Origin: Adiantum capillus-veneris
Lineage: Eukaryota; Streptophyta; Polypodiopsida; Polypodiales; Pteridaceae
Direction: 5' to 3'
Length of the DNA stretch: 64,000 nucleotides
Assembly: GCA_014529385.2 (NCBI GenBank)
Contig: CM043955.1
Coordinates: 153,064,140-153,128,139 of the forward strand
Position numbers and translations under genes: made by a program. Below the pieces are notes generated by a model. The model worked only from the letters and a program-made list of their open reading frames with translations. It was not told the DNA's origin and ran no database searches. Shown here one piece after another: positions 18,505 through 27,546 of this stretch (position 1 is its first letter; each line of letters begins with the position of its first letter).

Positions 18505-20543
18505 CTGGTGCACACTTTGCGTGACAGTAAATTGGATGCACCTTTGTCTAGTCGTACTCGTTCAATCTCTAAATGAGAGACATATTTCTAAATTTAAGGC
18601 TGATTTGAATGCTACTTTCAAGATGAAATATTTGGGGCTGTTGCATCATTACTTGGGTATACAGTTTAAGCAGTGTGATGGTGGTATTGCCTTGTGTCAA
18701 AAAAGTTACATAGAGACATTGCTATGTAAGTTTGGACTTGAGGATTGCAAACCTATTGCCACTCCCATGGAAACAGGTTTGAAGTTGAGTCTACATGATG
18801 CTGGCGATCCTGCTGATGTCACTCTTTACCAAACTACTTGGCTGCCTCATTTATGTATGCAACACGAGGCCGGATATTTAGTTTGCAGTCTCACAGGTCA
18901 GCAGATTTATGCATAGCCGAGGGTCTAAGCATTAGCAGGCTCTCAAGAGAATTTTCCGCTACCTTAGTGGCACTTCACATCTTGGCGTGTTTTATTCCAA
19001 GGGGGGATCATTGCCGCCAGACTTACATTCTTTTTTGGACTCAGATTGGGCTGGTTGGTTTGACACGCGAGTGTCCACAAGTGGTTTGTTTCATGCTTGG
19101 TAGTTCATGTATATCATGGTTGAGCAAGAAGCAACCTACTGTTTGGACTAGGTGATAATATAGCTTCCAATAGCCTACAGATCAGTCTATTACTGATGCA
19201 GATGTACATGATGTACTTGATGAGGAAAGGGCTAAAAATGAGCAGGCTAGAGGTATGCCAAAATGGCTGGTGCACACTTTGCGTGACAGTAAATTGGATG
19301 CACCTTTGTCTAGTCGTACTCGTTCAGTCTCTCGCCATGCATCGTATGCATCAAATCGTTATGCTTTGGCTGTGTCTAGCTTACATGATGATGAGGAGCC
19401 TCTGTCTTTTGATGAAGCACAGAATTCAAAAAATTGGATGGCTGCCATGCAATCAGAATATGATGCACTTATAAAAAATGACATGTGGACTTTATGTGAT
19501 ATCGATCGCCATAAGGCTCGACTTGTTGCAAAGGCCCTATGCACAACAAAAAGGCATAGATTATGAAGAGACTTTTGCTCCCACTTTTCGTATGACTACT
19601 GTGCGTTTTCTATGTGCATTGGTAGCTCATTTTGGTTGGGATGTACATCGATCAGACATTGTTACTGCTTTCTTGAATGGTGACATATTTGAGGAAGTTT
19701 ACGTAACGCAGCCTCACGGTTTTGTCATAAAAGGACAAGAGGACAAAGTGTGCATATGTACGAAGGCTTTGTATGGGTTGAAGCAATCTCTTCGTGCTTG
19801 GTATGAGAAAGTTAACACTCATTTGGTCAAACGAGGCTTTCGTAACATTCAGAAAGCACATTGTATGTAAAGCGTGAGGGTGATGTACTTCTCATTGTGG
19901 TTCTTTATGTCGATGGTTTGCTTATCACTGGACCAAATGAGAGACATATTGTTGAATTTAAGGCTGATTTGAATGCTACTTTCAAGATGAAATATTTGGG
20001 GCTGTTGCATCATTACTTGGGTATACAGTTTAAGCAGTGTGATGGTGGTATTGCCTTGTGTCAAAAAAGTTACATAGAGACATTGCTATGTAAGTTTGGA
20101 CTTGAGGATTGCAAACCTATTGCCACTCCCATGGAAACAGGTTTGAAGTTGAGTCTACATGATGCTGGCGATCCTGCTGATGTCACTCTTTTCCAAACTA
20201 CTTGGCTGCCTCATTTATGTATGCAACACGAGGCCGGATATTTAGTTTGCAGTCTCACAGGTCAGCAGATTTATGCATAGCCCAGGGTCTAAGCATTAGC
20301 AGGCTCTCAAGAGAATTTTCCGCTACCTTAGTGGCGCTTCACATCTTGGCTTTTTTTATTCCAAGGGGGGATCATTGCCGCCAGACTTACATTCTTTTTC
20401 GGACTCAGATTGTGCTGGTTGTTTTGACACGCGAGTGTCCACAAGTGGTTTTTGTTTCATGCTTGGTAGTTCATGTATATCATGGTTGAGCAAGAAGCAA
20501 CCTACTGTTTGGACTAGGTGATAATATAGCTTCCAATAGCCTA
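18417..20543 (+). repeat. Tandem duplication inside copia 1 pol
   Basis: The unit 19180-20543 (1364 bp) repeats 18417-19179 (763 bp). The upstream parts align at an offset of 763 and the downstream parts at 1363, so the first copy lacks 600 bp of the RT core. Its deletion joint is near 18572, with almost no microhomology. Confidence 0.85.
19196..20520 (+). pseudogene. copia 1 reverse transcriptase and RNase H
   Basis: The more complete copy of the RT: FDEAQNSKNWMAAMQSEYDA, then (after a deletion) FRMTTVRFLCAL, HRSDIVTAFLNGD with the first catalytic Asp, LYGLKQSLRAWYEK, and VLYVDGLLITG, where the second Asp of YVDD is Gly. RNase H motifs (SDSDWAGC-like and ISWLSKKQPTVW) are in a shifted frame near 20400-20510. 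The enzyme cannot be functional. Confidence 0.85.
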
Positions 20544-20943
20544 CTCAAGGATGCAAGTAGAAGTCTCTATAAACTACATAGGAAGTCGATGGTGCAAATT
20601 ACAAGTGTCCTTTATGTCCTAGTCAATTAGTTTTCTAGATTTTGCACAATCTACGAAATCAGTGTAGTGTCCGGGAAAAATGTGTCTCAGCATAATATCG
20701 TGCCATTTTCGTTTTCAAGAATGCCGTCGGTAGAGGACAAGCGCGAAAGGAGAAATTCTACCCCAAAAAAGAGAAAATAGCTTTAAAAATAAAGAAAAAA
20801 CTTGATTTTTTAAAATTTCCTCTTGGCAAATTGTGGAAAAGGAATCAATTTGTATGTTTGAGAAAACGATCTTCCCCGAACACTGATTCAGAAGCATCAG
20901 TGTTCTATTGCCTCAGCTAATGATGCATCTATTACTCAGAGGA
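20544..20943. other. No gene seen
   Basis: Sequence between the end of copia 1 and the CT-containing repeat. No 3' LTR and no ORF with a recognisable product. Confidence 0.5.
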
Positions 20944-20981
20944 ACCCTTGCAGATGCCATGTCTCCAGCATTCTGAACGCA

Positions 20982-21018
<37 letters not shown>

Positions 21019-21055
21019 CCCTTGCAGATGCCATGTCTCTAGCATTCTGAACGCA

Positions 21056-21092
<37 letters not shown>

Positions 21093-21094
21093 GA
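20944..21094. repeat. 74-bp tandem duplication with internal (CT)n
   Basis: ACCCTTGCAGATGCCATGTC through GAACGCACG plus a (CT)n run occurs at 20944-21017 and again at 21018-21094. Only one or two substitutions and a different CT length separate the units. Confidence 0.85.
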
Positions 21095-21189
21095 CCTCGT
21101 TCTTTTGCAAAGGCAAGTTCTTCCTGAAGAATGCAAATCTGGGTAATCATTAAACCTTAATAACCACTCAATCACTAAACTTAATAAAC

Positions 21190-22021
21190 CGATGCAATGT
21201 CGACGATCTCTCACTTTTTGTGCCGCTTCTTCGGTGTCCCCGCTTCTTCGGCGATCGCAGCTCCTTCGGTGTCCCTGCTTCGCGTTGCTTTTCTGATTTT
21301 CTGCTTTTCTTCTGGACTCTCATTTGACTTGTCATTCATCGAGTTTCCATCACGGGGCTCCTCTGCTTCAGGAGCATCATCATGATAATCATCTTCATGG
21401 TACTCAATAATAGTGTCGTCCTTAATTAGTTTCTACTGCAGCTCAGAAGCAAGATCCGCTACGCTGTTTTGGCATGCTGGCCGTTATCGCTGTTTTAGCA
21501 TGCCTTGTGAAACCTGCTGGAACCAGTCCGCGCTGGTTTCAGCAAGTTTTGTTTCGACAAATGTCAGAAGGAAAAGCCTCAGTGCAGCGATCTCTTTGAA
21601 AAAAAAAAGAAACAAAAACTTGCATGGTATATCGTGCTATTTTAGTATGAGGCCTTAAAACAACCTCCCAAAAGCAATACAACATGGAAAAAGCACTTCG
21701 GCAACATAACCTGTATTGCACTGGTTGCCAATGCGAGCAGTAAAGGCTTCGACGATAAGTTTTTTTTGCGTGCAAAGCTTCAAGGCAATTTAGTCAACTC
21801 TAAGCTGCCTGTGTCGTTTGTGGAAAGGGCACTTGAGATGGCACTAAGCATGCACACCCTACATAGAAGGCGTTTTCCACCCGCTTGACTTCTCCATGAT
21901 TAAGCATGAGCCACTCCACTATAAACACAACTTTGAGAACATCCCCAACAAGAGCACCTTCAGTACTCCCAATTAAGAGAAGTGTAAATGCTGAAAAAAC
22001 TGCAAGAATCCAAAACTCCAA
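21190..22021 (-). other. Possible minus-strand gene, exon-like blocks
   Basis: 22021-21800 encodes MEFWILAVFSAFTLLLIGST and about 50 more residues, with a hydrophobic N-terminus that could be a signal anchor. Further down the minus strand lie a block with RIGNQCNTGYVAEVLF (about 21750-21690) and a charged block with KDDTIIEYHEDDYHDD and a KKRHKK end (about 21420-21215). The blocks are separated by stops and frame changes. I do not recognise a family. A real but decayed gene and chance are both possible. Confidence 0.25.
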
Positions 22022-22392
22022 GAAGGGAAGGGTGCTATGAAAAACTACTCAGATAGGTGCAAGAGTCAAGACCCATGTCAATGCGCCAAAATTTACAAGA
22101 ACGGTATTTGAATGAATGTGTTCAATTAGAAAGATTGTAGAGGTAGGGTAAGGGGTTGTTCATTGCAGAAACGATATGCACATGAGTCCCAGGCTAGCAT
22201 CCTCCAGTGCCAATTTGCAAAATTACTTCAAAGAGACAATTGAAGAGCATGTTTCCGAAACCAATCGTAACATTAATGAGACAAGTTGTGACATGTTGTA
22301 CATACTACAATGGTAAGAATATAATCAGGGATATCCGTAACATAATCATTGCTAGTCAAAATATTGAAAAGGATGTAGAAGACTGAGTGCGC

Positions 22393-23426
22393 TGTCGTGC
22401 GATGGCATGTTCATAATGTGAAATTAAATTATCTACCTCACTCTTAATGTTTATGATGTGTGGGACCAAATCCTACAATGTACATAGTGTGATATATGCG
22501 AAAACGAATGTCAAGGTTGCAGTCGTGTACATACCTTGCCGGGCGGGCGAGACCCTACACGTGGCACCATGGAATGATTTTACACATAAATATATGCCTA
22601 ATTTTCTTTAGGAATGTGAAAATGTCAAGTGTTTCGAAGTGGCATGCTCGTTTTGCCTAGAAAGTTCAATGCGAGCAATCTCGGCCAAAAATAGCAGGTT
22701 TCGTACGCTGGCGTGAAAGACGTATCCAAAGTGCTTACCAAGTGGAAAAATGAGGTTCAACATGAAATTTGAGCCCATTGGGATTTTTCCATAATTTTAG
22801 GGATTTTTTCCAGCTCGATTGGGCTTTTTACGGACAAAAAGTGACAATTTTGGGCTAAAAATGGCTAAAAACGGTCAAAAATAGCCTTAAAAATGCTTAA
22901 AATAGCTCAAAATGCCACATCAACGATGCTGGCATTGTTGATCAAGTTGTGTGGGAATTTTCAGAGCCAAGAATGATCTCATTTGGGTACATGAGCAAGG
23001 AGATACAACCATTCCTTTACAGGGTGCTAGTGCAGTCCCGTGTTGCTTCCACTACATGGTTGAGGTTGTGAGGCCTCCAATTAGGGTTTCCCCTCCTCAA
23101 ATAACTACTTGGGCTCCTCCAATGAAGTACTGAAGCTTCCATGAAATGGTCACGACGAAGAATCGAAGCGTAAATTTAGGCTTTTTAACAGGTCGAATGA
23201 GCACTGCATCTGTGCAATTGGGAGCGAGGCTACACCTAATCTTCACACACACAAGAGTTTTGAGTTAGTATTGGTTCTTTTTCAAAGTGGAGCTTTCATG
23301 GCTGGAGTTTTGTTCTTTTTTAGTGTGTTTTTGGCTTCAAATCGTCTACGCCTTGCTTGATTTTGCTACGAATCCTCACAGTCAGAGGCCCGACGCTTTC
23401 CTAGTCGCACTGCGCACTTCTTGACA
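22393..23426 (+). repeat. 5' LTR of gypsy element
   Basis: 1034 bp, TGTCGTGCGATGG to CTTCTTGACA. Matches the 3' LTR end to end with scattered substitutions. Confidence 0.93.
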
Positions 23427-23432
23427 CATTTT

Positions 23433-23451
23433 TGGTGAACCCGACGCGAAG
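23433..23451 (+). other. Primer-binding site of gypsy element
   Basis: TGGTGAACCCGACGCGAAG starts six bases after the LTR. Its TGG start and place identify a tRNA primer site. The specific tRNA was not assigned. Confidence 0.7.
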
Positions 23452-23480
23452 TACGCTAGGGTGAGGGTTCAAAAGCTTCA

Positions 23481-25343
23481 TTGAAGGTCTCAAAAGAAAG
23501 GTTTAAAGCTATGGAGCAACAAGAGCAACAGGGGGTTCGGTTTGATCCAGTCACAATGCAAATGTTTCAAGCTTTTGCAGTGTTTTATATGCAGCAGCAG
23601 CAAGCTGCAGAAAGGAGGGAGCTTTCCTCAACCAAAGAACTTCAGTCTGTGGTGAAGAAATTGGACCAATTTAAAGATAAATATGTAACAAACTATCTTT
23701 TTGGGTATGTAAAGGAGATGGAGCTTCATCGAGTGCCCGAAGCAGAGATGGTCCAAAGTTTTGAACTTGTTGTGGTTCCCGAGATCAGAGAGCATGTAAG
23801 GGGAATTAGAAATGAGCATGGGGCAACTTGGGAAGCATTCAAATTAGCCTTGAAGGAATAGTATTTCATGGAAGACTCCGAAAGGGTAACAAAGAGGACT
23901 TTCTTAGAGTGGGTAGTTCGGCCAAAAGAGGGGCTCTCGCCTACCAAACTGCTAACGAAATTCGAACGTCGTTATGATCAAATTTCAAGAACTGAAAAGG
24001 CTACTCTAAACTCGGAGAAGACAGATCTCTTTCTGAAAGCCGCAGGGAAAGAGATTCAAGAGAAGTTAGAGCTACTACTTGAGGATAAGGATGTGGAACA
24101 GGGTTTGAAGACTGATTGGAATGAGGTCGAAGACGCCATTTCACTGCTAGCTAAGCGACAACGACAAAGAGACAAGATGATAGTCAACCATACTCAATCC
24201 CCAAGTGTTCCCGAGAGTCCTATAAAGCCTGTGATTGTGGTTCCAAAGAGTGACAAATCCATCCTAGATGATATTGTCAAAGGAATGCAAGAGCTCAAGT
24301 TAAAGCTTACAAGGCTAGAAGAAAAGGGGCAACCATCAGGTCAATCTACAGGGCAACGACCGCAAACCAGAGAAGGCTTTGTCAATAGATGCATATGGTG
24401 TGATAGTACTGACCATGGAAGGAGGGATTGTGAAAGTTTTAAAGACACTTTGACAAAGGAGCTCGTTTTCTTTAAAGATGGAAAAATTCACTTAAGTGAA
24501 ACAGGTAAGCTCTTGGGAACAAACTTTGGCAAAGGCGGGATGAAGAAACTAGTTGAGGACATGGCTACTAGCCATGCCATCTCAATGGTTGAGTCATCCG
24601 CCGATGTGTTGAAGGTGGATCCTATTAAGAAAAAAGGATCAGTCAAGGTTGGAGAAGAGGAATCTAATGGTATTGGAGAGTTATGGCCATGCGCTATAGA
24701 GTCTGCTATGAAGGGTAAAATGACTATAGAGGTTTTACACGAAGCTGGAGATTGCATTCAGCTTGAAACATGTTGGAATGACCCTGTGGACTCTTTGTCA
24801 GTGCATGCATATATTGCCAAATGTCAAGCAAATGAGGCCATTGTTGAAGAGAAACGTAGGAGCGAGAATGGGGATGAAGGGCCTTCAAAGCGGGCAACGA
24901 GGAGTGGAGGTAGAAATGACACAGTGCCTCCTAGATCACCTTCCCCGCAACAAATGCCTGTCCCCGAAGTGCCTATGCAAGAGGCCTCTAAAGACAAGAA
25001 GAAGGATGCAACAAAATCCAAAGCAAAGGGTCCAGCCTATAAACTCCAATCCGATATAGAGGCAACAACGGATCTCAAAAAGGTTTTGGAAGAGAGGATT
25101 CTAAACAGTAAGGTGGAATTTACCTTGGGTGAGGGGAAGCAGCAGCCTCTTACTGAATCTATCCATGTACAGGGTGAAGAAGAGACTTTAAATGCACATG
25201 GTGTACAGGTCTATGGCAAACAAGGTGATGAAACTATTGTTGGATGCTACAAGTCTAGGGGAGGAGTAAAACACGTTCGCTTCTTGGATGATGAAGATGA
25301 AGTGGAGACCACTCACAAGAGCTACTACTTGAATAGTCACTAG
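23481..25343 (+). pseudogene. gypsy gag with zinc knuckle, one stop
   Basis: Two same-frame open segments, 23481-23861 and 23868-25343, are separated by a single TAG at 23859-23861. The N-terminal half has a Gln-rich start (MQMFQAFAVFYMQQQQAAE) and a retrotransposon-gag-like helical region (VVPEIREHVRG; TKRTFLEWVVRPKEGLS). A CIWCDSTDHGRRDC knuckle lies near 24390. The C-terminal part is charged and low in complexity. Gag would form the particle and bind element RNA. With the TAG it cannot be made whole without readthrough. Confidence 0.85.
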
Positions 25344-25860
25344 GCAAGAGCAACTACTGAGACACTGGTAAAAGTGGGAGACTTAGAAGAGCCATACATT
25401 GCGTTGATAGATCATGGTTCGGAAATTAACCTCATGTCAAAGAGTCTTTATCAAAAAGGAAAATGACCAATTGATATAAATCATGGATGGATGATTCGTG
25501 CAGCAAACAACTTATCAGGGGAGCTGTACGGAGCTTTTCCAAATGTAAAGGTGACTATTGGGGATGTGAAAGATGACCAAAATTTCTTTGTACAGGAGAT
25601 GTCTACATATCCTCTTATCCTTGGACAGCCATACATCAAAGCTACTCGCATGGAAACCAAGGTGATGGATGATGGGTCACCTTATGCAAGAATAAGGAGC
25701 AGGGATGGGAAGCATGCAGTACAATTCCTTAATGTTTTTGTGGACCATGAAAGGAACCGTGAAAGTCTTAGAGAGCAACCCTTGCCAAAGACAAACAAAG
25801 AATTTAAGGACTACAGGGATATGAGGGGTTTTGACCATGTACCATTGTAGAGCGGGATTG
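25344..25860 (+). pseudogene. gypsy aspartic protease
   Basis: YIALIDHGSEINLMSKSLY near 25394 is the protease flap region, with D-H-G-S at the active site. A TGA follows at about 25464, and then LILGQPYIKATRMET near 25617, the usual C-terminal I-L-G-x-P motif. Overall spacing is normal for retropepsins of this clade. Confidence 0.85.
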
Positions 25861-26020
25861 CAGTGGTACAAGAAGAGAAAGGTTCTCGCATGATGTATAT
25901 GCAAAGGAAACATTTTCTACAGGTTTTGTAGGATTATCAGACTATGGATCTATTGCTTTTACAGAGTGTAAGGACTTAAAGCGGGGTGAACGACAACATG
26001 TAAATAGTGTACAAAGACGT

Positions 26021-26733
26021 TTGAAGATGAATGGTTTGCTAGAAGATGAAGAATGCATTGCAGGTGTGTTTGATGAGTGTTCTTTTGTGGATACTATGCA
26101 AGATTTGGAGTCTTTAGTGGATTGCAATTTTCATATGGGAAGTGAGGTCGTGAAAGTATGCTCAATAGAAATGTACAAAGTCATTGAGGATTTCAAAAAT
26201 TCTCAAAGTGTTGATGCACGAGTGGAGACCAAGTATAAGTCTGTGGCAAAGAAAGTGAAACCAATGGCATTACCTCTACCAAAGGACTGTACGGATAAGA
26301 TGGAACAAGCTTCTTTGCAACCTAGCCTTCGTGACCCAAGCAAGATTGGACACAAGTTCACACAAGATTCTTTGAATATGTTACAGGTTGATTGCGAGAA
26401 AGTTTGACAAAAGCTGAAAAGATATGCTTTGAAGACATGCTTGCCAAACACGGAAAAGCTTTTGCATTTGAGCCTTATGAGATAGGGTGTGTTGATCCAT
26501 CCATTTTTTCTCCTATGGTGATCTTCGCTATCCCTCATGTACCTTGGAACTTGAGACCTATTCCTATTCCAAAGGATCATTTGCTAAAACTCATTGAGCT
26601 GCTTAATGAAAATATTAAGATGGGTATCTTGGAGCCTTCTTATGCTCCGTATTCAAACAGGTGGTTCACAGTTCCGAAGAAAAATGGTTCTTTAAGCTTT
26701 ATTCAGGATATGCTGTTAGGAAATAAGACGTAG
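26021..26733 (+). pseudogene. gypsy RT, N-terminal part before insertion
   Basis: Two overlapping frames lead to the start of RT: FEPYEIGCVDPSIFSPMVIF, then LNENIKMGILEPSYAPYSNR and WFTVPKKNGSLSFIQDM, where the copia insertion cuts it at 26713. One frame change lies near 26400. Confidence 0.88.
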
Positions 26734-27486
26734 CTAAATAGATAATTGAGTAGATTACTTAATGGAGAGAGACAGATTTATATACACGAGATTATAGAGT
26801 AGAGAGAGAGAGAGAGTACACACGATATACGTGGTTCACCCAATGTGGGCTACGTCCACGGGAAAGCAGCCACTCAATGGCTTTAGTACTTCAAAACAAG
26901 AAGTAGTTTACAAAGGGATTATACCCTTAATGGAGCTCCCGCTTTGCTTCACTCTCACCACCTCACACTCACCTTGTTGCATCAACTTCACACTATGAAA
27001 TGTGTGTAGAAATGGCCTCCTTTTATAGGCCAAAAGGGTTGCCCTCTCTTATGAGAGATAGCCATGTGTAGCCCGCCCTTGTGCGAATAAGTCCCAATCG
27101 GACCCTCCAATCCGCCCATGTGTGGTCGCCCTTGAGAAGACAAGTCCGCTTTTGAATTCGGCCACCGGCCATTGACTTCCGACCACCGGCCATCGGCCAT
27201 TGACTACCGGCCACCGGCCAACCGACCGGTTGTTTTCCGATCACTTTCCTGCCGCCGTCCGGCCATAATATTCCGGTGAAAAAGAATATTCCGGCAAAAA
27301 AAAAGTCTCCAGGGCCTCCGCCCTTGAGGCCTTTAAAGTTGCCCCTGATTCTTGTCCGTGAAAATTTTGGTTTCCGGTGAGTGATTTTCCTTCACGCACG
27401 ATGGATTCTCCTCATAATGGGGGCCTTACAAATGTGCGCTTTTACCACAAAAAATTACAAGGGTAAATCAGGCTCCATACTTAACA
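26714..27486 (-). repeat. 3' LTR of copia 2
   Basis: 773 bp. Contains a GC-rich cluster of CCGGCCA(C/T)CGGCC repeats (about 27160-27260) and a short (GA)n near the other end. Lies next to the polypurine tract on the minus strand. Confidence 0.94.
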
Positions 27487-27501
27487 ATCTCCCACTTGGA
27501 G
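27487..27501 (-). other. Polypurine tract of copia 2
   Basis: On the minus strand it reads CCAAGTGGGAGAT directly before the LTR, a typical copia plus-strand primer. Confidence 0.8.
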
Positions 27502-27546
27502 ACTGATCTCCAAACCAAAAATGTGACTGCTTTCCATTTTGGCTTC

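Larger units (their letters stand above)
15379..20543 (+). mobile_element. Ty1/copia retrotransposon 1, degenerate, 3' LTR missing
   Basis: Layout: 5' LTR (15379 to about 15604, TGTTGCC start), primer-binding site TGGTATCAGAGC at 15608-15619 (initiator tRNA-Met type), gag from 15935, zinc knuckle near 16774, protease, integrase, reverse transcriptase and RNase H, in copia order. The frame is broken many times. Catalytic residues are changed: the protease motif reads FNNGAT instead of an Asp-containing DSGAT, and the RT YVDD reads YVDG. The RT/RNase H part is tandemly duplicated (see 18417-20543). No 3' LTR was found. Confidence 0.9.

Noticed and set aside
22951-23133. 60-residue ORF repeated at 35256-35438 as a conserved small gene
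   Set aside because: Both copies sit at the same place in the two gypsy LTRs, so the conservation is only LTR identity.
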